A DNA stretch of 64,000 nucleotides, from positions 2,353,501 through 2,417,500 of the forward strand of contig NZ_JAHBYN010000001.1 of assembly GCF_019635935.1 (NCBI RefSeq), read 5' to 3'. The position numbers and the translations under genes were made by a program. Positions within the stretch are counted from its first letter, which is position 1. Each line of letters begins with the position of its first letter. This document shows, in pieces, positions 9,121 through 17,256 of the stretch. The notes under the pieces were generated by a model. The model saw only the letters and a list, made by a program, of their open reading frames with translations. It made no database searches and had not been told where the DNA came from. The stretch is from Parvibaculum sp. GTDB lineage: Bacteria > Pseudomonadota > Alphaproteobacteria > Parvibaculales > Parvibaculaceae.

Positions 9121-9945
9121 ATGGAACTCAAGACCATTCGCTACGAGGTTTCGGACGGCATCGCGACCGTCATGCTGTCGCGCCCGAAACGCCGCAACGC
9201 CTGGACGGGCCGCATGCACACCGAATATCGTTGGGCGCTGGCGGAAGCCGACAAGGACAGGGCGGTGCGGGTGATCGTCGTCACCGGCGACCCCGAAGGG
9301 AACGCCTTTTGCGCCGGCGCCGACCTCGGCGCGCTCGAAGGCCATTCGGAAAAGGGCCGCTACGACGCAGGAATTTCCGACGATATCGCAAAGCCGGGCT
9401 TTGGCGTCGCGCCCGAATTCGACGCCACCTTCGCCTATCATTTCGGCCTGACGAAACCGGTCATCGCCGCGATCAACGGCGCGGCGGCCGGCGTCGGCCT
9501 TGTGCTGGCCGCCTTTGCCGATCTGCGCTTCTGCGTGCCCGGCGCGAAATTCACCGCCGCCCATGGCCGCTTCAACTTTCCGGCCGAGTTCGGCCTCTCC
9601 TGGGTCTTGCCGCGCCTCGTCGGCGTGACCCATGCCAACGACATATTGTTGTCGAGCCGCGTCTTCACCTCGGAAGAAGCGATGGAAATGGGCTTTTTGA
9701 ACAAGCTCGTGCCGCCCGCCGAGCTGATGCCCCATGTGATGGCCTATGCCCGCGCCATGGCCGATGGCGTCTCGCCCGGTTCGCTTCGGGAGACCAAGCG
9801 CCAAATCTATACGGACCTCCACCGGGATGCGGCCAGTGCTGTCGTGGCCGCCGAGCGTCTGCTGGAAGAGATGGTCAGGCACCCTGACTACAAGGAGGGG
9901 GTGAAGGCCTGGATGGAGAAGCGCCGGGCCGAGTGGCAGGGCTAG
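9121..9945 (+). CDS. enoyl-CoA hydratase/isomerase family protein
   Basis: A 274-residue crotonase-superfamily enzyme, probably hydrating or isomerising an acyl-CoA. The oxyanion-hole segments are visible: NAFCAGADLGALEG (about 61-74) and the NGAAAGVGLVLA helix (about 119-130). The region around FPAEFGLSWVLPRLVG supplies one acidic residue (the Glu of AEFG); the second catalytic Glu of classical hydratases is not obvious, so hydratase activity is uncertain. ATG 9121 is chosen over in-frame ATG 9106 because GGAGGG lies 5 bp before it. It is the last gene before lepA, 79 bp away. Confidence 0.9.
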   Translation: MELKTIRYEVSDGIATVMLSRPKRRNAWTGRMHTEYRWALAEADKDRAVRVIVVTGDPEGNAFCAGADLGALEGHSEKGRYDAGISDDIAKPGFGVAPEFDATFAYHFGLTKPVIAAINGAAAGVGLVLAAFADLRFCVPGAKFTAAHGRFNFPAEFGLSWVLPRLVGVTHANDILLSSRVFTSEEAMEMGFLNKLVPPAELMPHVMAYARAMADGVSPGSLRETKRQIYTDLHRDAASAVVAAERLLEEMVRHPDYKEGVKAWMEKRRAEWQG

Positions 9946-10024
9946 GTGCCCACAATTGGCTTAATGGCCCGCCAATGCTATATGGCGGGCGCCGCCGCGC
10001 ACCCTCAGTTTCCTTCAAGGCCAA

Positions 10025-11827
10025 ATGACCGACCTTTCCCATATCCGCAATTTCTCGATCATCGCCCATATCGACCACGGCAAGTCGACGCTTGCCGACC
10101 GGTTGATCCAGCTTTGCGGCGGGCTGCAGGCGCGCGAGATGAAGGAGCAGGTGCTCGATTCGATGGATATCGAGCGCGAGCGCGGCATCACCATCAAGGC
10201 GCAGACCGTCCGCCTCGACTACAAGGCCGCCAATGGCGAGATGTATGAGCTGAACCTCATCGACACGCCCGGCCATGTCGACTTCGCCTATGAGGTCAAC
10301 CGCTCGCTGGCGGCCTGCGAGGGTTCGCTGCTGGTGGTGGACGCTAGCCAGGGCGTCGAGGCGCAGACGCTGGCAAACGTCTATCACGCGCTCGATGTGA
10401 ACCACGAAATTGTCCCGGTCCTCAACAAGATCGACCTGCCGGCCGCCGACCCCGAAAAGACGCGCCAGCAGATCGAGGATGTGATCGGCCTCGACGCGTC
10501 GCAGGCGGTCGAGATTTCGGCAAAGAGCGGCATCGGCATTCCGGATGTGCTGGAGGCGATCGTCCATCGCCTGCCGGCACCGAAAGGCGACGCAACTGCG
10601 CCGTTGAAGGCCATGCTGGTCGATAGCTGGTACGACGCCTATCTCGGCGTCGTCGTGCTGGTGCGCATCATCGACGGCGAAATGAAAAAAGGCCAGCGCA
10701 TCCGCATGATGGGCACGGGCGGCGCCTATGCGATCGATCAGGTCGGCATCTTCCGCCCGAAAAAGGAAAATGTCGCCAGCCTGACGCCGGGCGAAATCGG
10801 CTTCTTCACGGCGTCCATCAAGGAAGTGGCCGACACGCGCGTCGGCGACACGGTGACGGACGAAAAGCGCCCTTGCGCAAATGCGCTGCCGGGTTTCAAG
10901 CCGGCGCAACCGGTTGTCTTTTGCGGCCTCTTTCCGGTCGACGCGGCCGAGTTCGAGGATCTGCGCGAGGCAATGGGAAAACTGCGTCTCAACGATGCGA
11001 GTTTCGAATTCGAAATGGAAACGTCGGCGGCGCTTGGCTTCGGCTTTCGCTGCGGCTTTCTGGGCCTGCTGCATCTCGAAATCATTCGCGAGCGGCTGGA
11101 GCGCGAATTCGATATCGATCTGATCACGACCGCGCCTTCGGTCATCTATCAATTGCACATGACCGACGGAAAAATCGTCGAGATGCACAATCCGGCCGAC
11201 ATGCCGGATGTGATGAAGATCGATCACATCGAGGAACCGTGGATCCGCGCGACGATCCTGGTGCCCGACGAATATCTGGGCGCCGTGCTGAAGCTTTGCG
11301 AAGACAGGCGCGGGCACCAGATCGATCTCACCTATGCCGGCTCGCGCGCCATGCTGGTCTACCGTTTGCCGCTGAACGAGGTTGTGCTCGATTTTTACGA
11401 CCGGTTGAAGTCGGTCAGCCGCGGCTATGCGAGCTTCGACTATCAGATCGAAGGTTACGAGCCCGGCGAGCTGGTCAAGATGTCGATCCTCGTCAACGAC
11501 GAGCCGGTGGATGCGCTGGCGACCATCGTGCACCGTTCGCGCGCCGAGCAGCGCGGCCGCATGATGTGCGAAAAGTTGAAGGAGCTGATCCCCAAGCACC
11601 TCTTCAAGATCCCGATCCAGGCGGCGATCGGCGGCCGCATCATCGCGCGCGAGACGATCGCGGCGATGCGCAAGGACGTGACGGCGAAGTGCTATGGCGG
11701 CGACATCAGCCGCAAGCGCAAGCTTCTCGACAAGCAGAAAGAGGGCAAGAAGAAGATGCGCCAGTTCGGCCGCGTCGAAATCCCTCAGGACGCATTCATT
11801 TCCGCCTTGAAGATGGACGCGAACTGA
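10025..11827 (+). CDS. lepA: elongation factor 4, ribosomal back-translocase
   Basis: A 600-residue translational GTPase that acts on stalled ribosomes. The G domain has the P-loop AHIDHGKST (14-22), the switch II DTPGHVD, and NKIDLP. EF-G-like domains II, III and V follow, then the LepA-specific C-terminal domain with the basic [20 protein letters not shown] tract near the end. It is the normal full length. AAGG lies 6 bp before the ATG. A strong hairpin follows the stop. Confidence 0.99.
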   Translation: MTDLSHIRNFSIIAHIDHGKSTLADRLIQLCGGLQAREMKEQVLDSMDIERERGITIKAQTVRLDYKAANGEMYELNLIDTPGHVDFAYEVNRSLAACEGSLLVVDASQGVEAQTLANVYHALDVNHEIVPVLNKIDLPAADPEKTRQQIEDVIGLDASQAVEISAKSGIGIPDVLEAIVHRLPAPKGDATAPLKAMLVDSWYDAYLGVVVLVRIIDGEMKKGQRIRMMGTGGAYAIDQVGIFRPKKENVASLTPGEIGFFTASIKEVADTRVGDTVTDEKRPCANALPGFKPAQPVVFCGLFPVDAAEFEDLREAMGKLRLNDASFEFEMETSAALGFGFRCGFLGLLHLEIIRERLEREFDIDLITTAPSVIYQLHMTDGKIVEMHNPADMPDVMKIDHIEEPWIRATILVPDEYLGAVLKLCEDRRGHQIDLTYAGSRAMLVYRLPLNEVVLDFYDRLKSVSRGYASFDYQIEGYEPGELVKMSILVNDEPVDALATIVHRSRAEQRGRMMCEKLKELIPKHLFKIPIQAAIGGRIIARETIAAMRKDVTAKCYGGDISRKRKLLDKQKEGKKKMRQFGRVEIPQDAFISALKMDAN

Positions 11828-11871
11828 CGCCCGGATTCGAGGCCGTCCCGCGCTTCAACCGAACAGCGAAA

Positions 11872-11905
11872 AGCCGCCCGGACGATATGTCCGGACGGCT
11901 GTTTC
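11872..11905 (+). terminator. rho-independent-type hairpin after lepA
   Basis: Arms AGCCGCCCGGAC (11872-11883) and GTCCGGACGGCT (11889-11900) pair with one mismatch across a 5-nt loop, followed by GTTTCC. The T tail is short. It is placed between lepA and the convergent membrane-protein gene, so it may serve both. Confidence 0.6.
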
Positions 11906-11927
11906 CGCTGGGCCGGATGATGCGGGG

Positions 11928-12224
11928 TCAGTCAGCCCGGCGCAGCAGCGCAATGAGGCCGGCAAGCACGACGCCGATGACGCCGAGAACGGCCCATGAC
12001 GGATAGCTCAGCGCGGTCTTGAGCGGATCGACAAGGCCTTCGGGCGCGCCGGAATCGACCCAGCCGGCAAACCAGTCATGGCTTCCCTGGTTGACCAGAA
12101 TCCAGAATTCGCTGAACGAGCGCATCTTGATCGCGCCTTCTTCAAGCGACAGCAAGGCGTCCGAGCCCAACGCCATCAAGGCGGCGATGATGAAAAGAAG
12201 TCCGATCAGTCGAAACACAACCAT
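11928..12224 (-). CDS. small membrane protein, unknown function
   Basis: A 98-residue protein with two hydrophobic helices (about 3-22 and 74-93) that flank a 50-residue soluble loop rich in aromatic residues (FWILVNQGSHDWFAGWVD). It ends with a positively charged tail, RRAD. The topology is probably both ends on the same side with the loop across the inner membrane. ATG 12222-12224 is preferred over an in-frame ATG seven codons upstream because a G-rich ribosome-binding site lies just before it. The gene is convergent with lepA. I do not recognise a characterised family. Confidence 0.65.
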   Translation of the reverse strand: MVVFRLIGLLFIIAALMALGSDALLSLEEGAIKMRSFSEFWILVNQGSHDWFAGWVDSGAPEGLVDPLKTALSYPSWAVLGVIGVVLAGLIALLRRAD

Positions 12225-12417
12225 GGTACGAGCCCCCCAGCCCAAACTCAGCGGTTAAAACCAGCGTCGAGAACGCTAACCGGATCGAGTGTGCCAAACA
12301 AGCACAGTGATGAAAAGACCTTTGGCAGATCAAGGGCCTAATGGGCGTATGCCGGTTGATTCAGGGCCTTTGTTGCGTATAGTGCCGCCCGCTGCCGCCG
12401 GAATTTCAGGCGATGCA

Positions 12418-12507
12418 GGAGGGGTGGCCGAGTGGCTGAAGGCGCACGCTTGGAAAGCGTGTATGCGGGAAACCGTATCGAGGGTTCGAATCCCTCTCCC
12501 TCCGCCA
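12418..12507 (+). tRNA. tRNA-Ser (anticodon GGA)
   Basis: A class II tRNA of 90 nt with an encoded 3' CCA. The acceptor GGAGGGG pairs with TCCCTCC. The D arm is GGCCGAGTGGCTGAAGGC. The anticodon stem ACGC/GCGT encloses loop TTGGAAA with GGA at 12452-12454. A long variable arm (TATGCGGGAAACCGTAT) and the T arm GAGGGTTCGAATCCCTC follow. It reads UCC and UCU serine codons. No neighbouring gene shares its transcript and no integrated element is seen at its 3' end. Confidence 0.98.
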
Positions 12508-12721
12508 GCCGAACTATCTTTTGAAATCAATAGCTTATGGTTTTCAGACGGTGGACCGATCGTGCCGCCGGCACCGCGCGCTCACCCCAGGCCAAGTAAA
12601 ATAGGCCGCCGTCCGGCCGCCATCCGCCGCAGCGCATATTCGCTGTTGCGGCAGATTTGCTACAGCCGGTCTCGAAATATGGTTAACGATGGTTTGCCGA
12701 AGGCGCGGCGGGTCGATGCGT

Positions 12722-13300
12722 TCAGTTCGACCGCGTGATCTGGACGGCGCGGCGCGGCTTCAGATAGGCGGTTTCGGAGAAGTTGACCGTGCCGGCGATC
12801 ATCTGGCCGACAGGCGAGGCGTAGCCGTAGGTGGTTTCGACGAAAATGACGCTCGACCCCGGCGTGGTGAGACCGGCGGGAAGTGCGACGGACGAATTCA
12901 CGGCGCGCGGCGCGATCTGGAAGCCGTCGCTCCATGCGACCCGCGCGACATTCGAAGCATTGGTCACGACGCTTGTGATGCGAACCGTCAGCGTCTCGGT
13001 GCTGAACGGCTGCAGGATTGTCGTGCTGGCGGCGAAGATGTCGGCGATGTCGCTGTCGTTGAGCGACGCGGACTGCGCCGTCAGGTCGGCGGCCGTATAG
13101 GCGACGGCCGTCACGCGACGATTGGCGACCAGCATATTGGTCATCTCGACGCCGCCGAGATAGAAGGCCAGCATCAGGGGCAGGATCAGCGCAAACTCGA
13201 CAGCGGCAAGGCCGCGATAGTCGCTGGCATAGCGGCAGAGCAGTTGAATGCAGCCGCGCCCTTGTTTCTTTTCTGCCGTCGATCCGCTTCGGTCGGTCAT
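12722..13300 (-). CDS. TadE-like pseudopilin of the Tad pilus locus
   Basis: A 192-residue minor pilin-like protein. After a basic cytoplasmic stretch, the class III prepilin-type segment RGLAAVEFALILPLMLAFYL (about 29-48) has a Gly/Leu processing site with Glu at +5, then a membrane helix. The rest is a periplasmic domain of about 130 residues. CpaA should cleave it. ATG 13298-13300 is chosen since GGGTGCAAAGGCG precedes it and it lies 13 bp after the stop of the upstream TadE-like gene; an upstream in-frame ATG would overlap that gene. It forms an operon with it, divergent from the tadG-like gene. Confidence 0.88.
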   Translation of the reverse strand: MTDRSGSTAEKKQGRGCIQLLCRYASDYRGLAAVEFALILPLMLAFYLGGVEMTNMLVANRRVTAVAYTAADLTAQSASLNDSDIADIFAASTTILQPFSTETLTVRITSVVTNASNVARVAWSDGFQIAPRAVNSSVALPAGLTTPGSSVIFVETTYGYASPVGQMIAGTVNFSETAYLKPRRAVQITRSN

Positions 13301-13313
13301 CGCCTTTGCACCC

Positions 13314-13871
13314 TCAACTACCCGCCGGCAACATGTCGCCGAAAGGTTCGTTGCGGAAGGCAACGCTTGCCGCGATCAACCGGCCGCCGCCCTCGAGATT
13401 GGAAAGGCCGATGCCGCCCGGGCTGAGCACGCCCCATGAATAATAGACGCGCACGACCACGATGTCGCCGGCGCCGCCGGGCTGAAACTGGACGTCCGCC
13501 GAAGGATTTCCGTCCTCGTCGATCAGCGGCAGAAAGCTGACGCCGCCGAACGAACTGAAATTCCTCACATCGACGAAGAGCCCCCCGTCGCAGTCGTTGA
13601 TCAGTGTCACCTGCTCGCAGATCATGTTCTTGAAGTCGCTGGCCGAGAAGCCGCCGACCTGCACCTGGCCGGTACGCACCAGACGCGCGGCATTGGCAAC
13701 GACGCTGTCGAGATTCGACGTGGCGAAATAGACGATGCAGGTCTCGATCATCGCGAAGAGAATCGCAAAAAACGGAACGGCGAGCAGGCTGAACTCGACC
13801 GCAACGCTGCCGCTCCGGTTGCGGCGAAAGCCGCGCCATCGGCGGCCTTTCGGTTCGGTTCTCTCGCTCAT
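13314..13871 (-). CDS. TadE-like pseudopilin of the Tad pilus locus
   Basis: A 185-residue minor pilin-like protein and first gene of the leftward pair. A strongly basic N-terminus leads to the processing motif SGSVAVEFSLLAVPFFAIL (20-38), Gly then Glu at +5, and a transmembrane helix. The periplasmic part carries two Cys near residues 84 and 93 that might form a disulfide. TadE-like subunits are thought to help pilus initiation or Flp stability. The start ATG is at 13869-13871. The 191-bp gap to the divergent tadG-like gene contains AT-rich promoter-like sequence and a GGTTAACC half-site. Confidence 0.88.
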   Translation of the reverse strand: MSERTEPKGRRWRGFRRNRSGSVAVEFSLLAVPFFAILFAMIETCIVYFATSNLDSVVANAARLVRTGQVQVGGFSASDFKNMICEQVTLINDCDGGLFVDVRNFSSFGGVSFLPLIDEDGNPSADVQFQPGGAGDIVVVRVYYSWGVLSPGGIGLSNLEGGGRLIAASVAFRNEPFGDMLPAGS

Positions 13872-14062
13872 CGACGATCCTCACGCGGGCAACACCACCA
13901 TACGCAGCTTTCTTGATAGACCGGCGCGGTTACCAAAGCGTAAGCGACACCCGGTTAACCATGTTGCTTCATGCCTCCTTAACGACGCAGCGACTAAAAA
14001 AGCAGATAGCGAAAAGCGGAGGTTCCGCATCGCTTTTCCAGAGTGTCGTTCAGGTGGGTCAT

Positions 14063-15406
14063 ATGGATCGGACCTCTCATCGTCTCGCTGTCATGTTCGA
14101 CGCGCCACGTCGCCTTCTTCGGCGCTGGACTGCGGACCGGCGCGGCAATTTCGCGACGATCTTTGCCATTGCGCTGATCCCGATTGCCGCCGCCGCCGGC
14201 GCGGCCGTCGATATTTCGCGCGCCTATATCGTCGAGACGCGCCTTGCCTCGGCGCTCGATGCGGCGGCTCTCGCCGTCGGAACGGCCAGCGGCCTCTCGT
14301 CGGCGGAGATACAGACGCTGGCGCAGGCATATTTCGACGCCAACTATCCGGCAAGCAAGCTCGGCGTGCCCGGCACGATCACGGTTGCAGACACGCAAAC
14401 GACGGTCGACCTGTCGGTGAAAGCGGACCTGCCGACCACCATCATGGGTGTCGTCGGCATCAACAGCATCAAGATCGGCGCCACATCGCAGGTGATGCGT
14501 CATGGCAAGAAGCTCGAAGTCATGCTGGTCCTCGACAACACCGGATCGATGAATACCGGCGGCCGGATGACCGTACTCAAGGCCGCGGCCAAGGATCTCA
14601 TCACCACGGTTTCGACGGCGGGTGTCTCGCCGGGCGACGTCCGCATCGGCATCGTGCCTTTCACGACCGACGTCAATGTGGGGACGGCCAACGTCAATCA
14701 ATCCTGGCTCAAATGGACCTGGGATCTGCCGACCGAATCCTGCACGACAACCGGCAAGGGCAAGAATGCGACGACGACCTGCACGCAGGATACGCGCACG
14801 GTCGCCAAGAACACATGGAAGGGATGCGTCGTCGACCGCGATCAGAACTACGATGTGTCGATCTCGACGCCGACCAACAACGATGCAACCAAGTTCCCGG
14901 CGAACCATAACGACATTTACAACGCGCAGTGCAGTCTGCGTCCCATGGTGCCGCTCTCGACCGACTGGAACATGCTGCGCAGCGAAATCGACGCGATGGT
15001 TGCCGGCGGCGCGACCAATACGACGATCGGTTTCGTCTGGGGCTGGCAATTGCTGACAAACGGCGCCTTGCTGTCGAATGCCGCGGCGCCGAGCGCGAAT
15101 GAACTCGACAAGGTGATGGTCTACATGACCGACGGCGAGAACACCTATTACCGGGAGGGAATCGGCTCGTGCAACGGCAGCTCGCATTGCCCGGGCGTCG
15201 ATGTCCGCACGGCGGCGGTCTGCAATGCGATCAAGCAGACTGGAATCATGGTCTATACCGTGCGCCTGATCAACGGCAACGCGACATTGCTGCGCAACTG
15301 CGCATCGCATCCGAGCATGTATTACGACGTCAGTAACGCGAGTGATTTGACCGACGTTTTCAAATCGATCGCCCAGGCGCTGTCGAACCTGCGCCTGAGC
15401 AAGTAA
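14063..15406 (+). CDS. TadG-like protein: pseudopilin helix plus von Willebrand A domain
   Basis: A 447-residue protein anchored by one N-terminal helix. The segment RRGNFATIFAIALIPIAAAA (about 26-45) looks like a TadE/G prepilin region but lacks Glu at +5. A TadE-like stretch follows to about residue 150. A VWA domain begins at VMLVLDNTGSM (near 155-165), a MIDAS-like metal site with DNTGS in place of DxSxS, and continues to YMTDGEN near 355. An insert containing several Cys splits the early VWA fold. ATG 14063 is used; an upstream in-frame ATG (13913) lies in the divergent promoter region. It is transcribed alone, ending at a hairpin. Confidence 0.88.
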   Translation: MDRTSHRLAVMFDAPRRLLRRWTADRRGNFATIFAIALIPIAAAAGAAVDISRAYIVETRLASALDAAALAVGTASGLSSAEIQTLAQAYFDANYPASKLGVPGTITVADTQTTVDLSVKADLPTTIMGVVGINSIKIGATSQVMRHGKKLEVMLVLDNTGSMNTGGRMTVLKAAAKDLITTVSTAGVSPGDVRIGIVPFTTDVNVGTANVNQSWLKWTWDLPTESCTTTGKGKNATTTCTQDTRTVAKNTWKGCVVDRDQNYDVSISTPTNNDATKFPANHNDIYNAQCSLRPMVPLSTDWNMLRSEIDAMVAGGATNTTIGFVWGWQLLTNGALLSNAAAPSANELDKVMVYMTDGENTYYREGIGSCNGSSHCPGVDVRTAAVCNAIKQTGIMVYTVRLINGNATLLRNCASHPSMYYDVSNASDLTDVFKSIAQALSNLRLSK

Positions 15407-15444
15407 GACACGCCCCCGGCAACAGTCCAAACGCACGAAAGAGA

Positions 15445-15473
15445 AAAGGCCGCCCGGTGACGGGCGGCCTTTC
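15445..15473. terminator. bidirectional terminator hairpin
   Basis: AAAGGCCGCCCG pairs with CGGGCGGCCTTT across a GTGA tetraloop, flanked by A-rich sequence on the left and TTTCTG on the right. It sits between the convergent ends of the tadG-like gene and the secretin-N-domain gene and should stop both transcripts. Confidence 0.85.
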
Positions 15474-15496
15474 TGCAATCGGCATCAAGAAAATAT

Positions 15497-16006
15497 CTAG
15501 TACATCGGCCCGTCGCCGGACGATGCGCCACCGCCGGCGCCGCCGGCCCCACCGCTGGAGCCCGCCGCCGTGCTCATCTGGCTCATCAGCGTGTCGAAGC
15601 TTTCGGGGCTGTCCCCCATCGCCGGAACGCGTTCGCAGCGCGGCGTGCAATTGTAGGAGTATTGCCCGGCGCCGCGCGTCAGCGTGACGGTCGAAGCATT
15701 CTGCGCCACGACACTCACATTCATGTCGGCAATCGCCTTGCCGTCGCTGTCGAGCGCTACGATGTTGGTGCGGCCATAGCTGCGGCCCATCACATAGACG
15801 AGCTGCGAGCCTTCGACGGTTACATCGGCGATCGCCGGATTGCCGACCATGATGGTCGCAACGGGCTGCGGGAAATGCAGGGCGCGCGACTTGTTCATCT
15901 CGACAAGGAAATCGGCGGCCTGCGCGCCGCCGGCGATCAGCGCCGCGAGGCTCGCGCCGAGCGCCGTTGCGCGTGCGCCGCGCCGGAATTTGTTTCGTGA
16001 AACCAT
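15497..16006 (-). CDS. stand-alone secretin N-domain (CpaC N-terminal-like) periplasmic protein
   Basis: A 169-residue exported protein. A signal peptide (about 1-30, ending ...GGAQA) precedes a domain of about 75 residues that resembles the first part of the CpaC encoded in the same locus: FPQPVATIMVGNPAIADV here against LPVAARDVLVSNPAIVDAV there, followed in both by a YVMG/YLIG strand. A two-Cys segment (NCTPRCERVP) and a Gly/Ser-rich tail follow. There is no secretin pore domain. It may be an accessory periplasmic part of the pilus secretin; this is inferred from sequence and position. ATG 16004-16006 gives the signal peptide a proper basic N-region. It is divergent from the Crp-like gene. 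Confidence 0.8.
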   Translation of the reverse strand: MVSRNKFRRGARATALGASLAALIAGGAQAADFLVEMNKSRALHFPQPVATIMVGNPAIADVTVEGSQLVYVMGRSYGRTNIVALDSDGKAIADMNVSVVAQNASTVTLTRGAGQYSYNCTPRCERVPAMGDSPESFDTLMSQMSTAAGSSGGAGGAGGGASSGDGPMY

Positions 16007-16114
16007 TTTCGGGCCCGTTTGATCGTGGTGAGGCGGCCGCTCCAGCCGTTCCTGATGAAACACTAGCGGCAAGGAGTGAACGATTTGTTGACCGTGACGA
16101 AGGGCAAGGTTCCT

Positions 16115-16129
16115 TTAACGGGCAATTAA
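16115..16129. promoter_or_regulatory. CtrA-like box (TTAA-N7-TTAA)
   Basis: TTAA CGGGCAA TTAA matches the alphaproteobacterial CtrA consensus TTAA-N7-TTAAC except that the last base is A. It lies in the divergent gap, 56 bp before the Crp-like start and 109 bp before the secretin-N-domain start. Binding is predicted from the motif alone. Confidence 0.5.
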
Positions 16130-16185
16130 AAGGGTCGCTTTAGGCTGGCTTGTGAATGGCGGAAAACGGGCCAAAGGAGACCTGT

Positions 16186-16938
16186 ATGGCGGGCGCGATG
16201 CGAGACGGCCGGGGCACGGCGACGAACGCAGCGCGATCGCTGGCGGGTGTCCGGATTTTTGCCGGCCTGGCCCCGCGCGAGCTGGCATTGCTTGCTGCCG
16301 AATGCGACTGGCGAACCGTCGCAAAGGACGAAATCGTGATCAGCACCGCGCAGAGCGGCGCGCCGGACGGTGTGATGTTCGTGGTCGACGGCGCCGTGCG
16401 CCTGGCGCGCGCCGCCGGCCCGGCCGGGCGCATCGCCTACAAGGATGTCGGTGCCGGCGGTCAGTTCGGGGAAATGTCGGTGTTCGGCGTCGCCGAAACC
16501 GATCTCACGGTCATCGCGCGCGACGACAGCCGGATTGCGACCCTGAGGCTTGACCGGTTCGCTGAACTGCTGGCCCGCGAGGAATCGGTCTCCCGCGCGC
16601 TCCTCTGCCAGTATGCTCGACTGCTGCGCGGGCAAGAGATCGCAGGACCGTCATCGACGCCGGATGGCCCCGCGGCACTGGACGGGACCGGCGCCCAGCG
16701 CCTCTACATGGAGCTGCTGGCTCTGGCCGAACCGCATGCCGGCGAGGACGGCAGAGAGATGCTGCTGATCGCGCGGCTGCCCCGGCATCGTGTGCTGGCG
16801 GATCGGATATCGACGACCGAAGAAGCTGTCGCGCGCGCGATCGCCGAGCTGGTCCGCGGCGGCGTTGCCGAGCGCGACTATCCCGGCCTCATCATCAAGG
16901 ACGAAGCGGCGCTCCGCGGCCTGGCCGCCGCCCGCTAG
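16186..16938 (+). CDS. Crp/Fnr-family transcriptional regulator in the Tad locus
   Basis: A 250-residue regulator. The N-terminal cyclic-nucleotide-binding-type beta roll begins at GVRIFAGLAPRELALLA. The cassette that binds cAMP in Crp reads FGEMSVFGVAETDLTVIA here, without the Arg-Ser pair that holds cyclic phosphate, so the ligand may differ or be absent. The C-terminal winged helix is at about 205-245 (RHRVLADRISTTEEAVARAI). ATG 16186 is chosen because AAAGGAG lies 6 bp upstream; an in-frame ATG at 16156 lacks a site. It lies just before the pilin gene and a CtrA-like box precedes it, so control of the pilus genes is plausible but inferred. Confidence 0.82.
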   Translation: MAGAMRDGRGTATNAARSLAGVRIFAGLAPRELALLAAECDWRTVAKDEIVISTAQSGAPDGVMFVVDGAVRLARAAGPAGRIAYKDVGAGGQFGEMSVFGVAETDLTVIARDDSRIATLRLDRFAELLAREESVSRALLCQYARLLRGQEIAGPSSTPDGPAALDGTGAQRLYMELLALAEPHAGEDGREMLLIARLPRHRVLADRISTTEEAVARAIAELVRGGVAERDYPGLIIKDEAALRGLAAAR

Positions 16939-16976
16939 CGCAACGTCTCCTTTTTTGTGCGCATCGCCGCACCCCG

Positions 16977-16992
16977 TTAACCGACGATTAAC
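16977..16992 (+). promoter_or_regulatory. CtrA-like box, full consensus
   Basis: TTAA CCGACGA TTAAC is an exact match to TTAA-N7-TTAAC, the binding consensus of the cell-cycle regulator CtrA. It lies 264 bp before the Flp start and 38 bp after the Crp-like stop. In Caulobacter the pilin gene pilA is a known CtrA target, which supports function here. Confidence 0.6.
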
Positions 16993-17049
16993 GATACTCC
17001 AACCCGGTGCAATTGCGCTGTCGCCGCGAGTTGACGTATCGCGGGATTT

Positions 17050-17071
17050 TATACTCTGAATTCAAAGTATA
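17050..17071. promoter_or_regulatory. 22-bp palindrome, possible operator
   Basis: The half ATACTCTGAA (17051-17060) is mirrored by TTCAAAGTAT (17061-17070) with one mismatched pair; adding the outer T and A extends the symmetry to 22 bp. A two-fold symmetric site this long suits a dimeric regulator such as the Crp-like protein encoded next door, although the classical TGTGA core is absent. It overlaps a TATACT -10-like hexamer. Confidence 0.45.
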
Positions 17072-17256
17072 CACAGCATCTATACATCGAGACGTGCTGA
17101 TTTATCATGTAAATTATGCGAAATCATACGCGATCATTAGCGTTTAGGTAAGATTGCCCCCCTAAGCTGGCCTCCAGTCCGAAAGGGCGCCCTGCCGCCG
17201 GTCACGGCGGATGAGGGTTGGTGCTGTCGACAGTCAACGGTGTAAGGAGGCTTATT

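Larger units (their letters stand above)
16939..17256 (+). other. long AT-rich control region before the Flp pilin gene
   Basis: These 318 bp carry no gene. They hold a CtrA-like box (16977-16992), a TTGACG hexamer (17031-17036), a 22-bp palindrome (17050-17071) and a strongly AT-rich tract to about 17150, in contrast with the GC-rich surroundings. The region ends in TAAGGAGG, the pilin ribosome-binding site. It is most simply the pilin promoter plus a long 5' leader. Confidence 0.6.

Noticed and set aside
13940..14000. Candidate CtrA site in the tadE/tadG divergent region
   Set aside because: GGTTAACC and TTAACG half-sites are present, but none is spaced by 7 bp from another TTAA.
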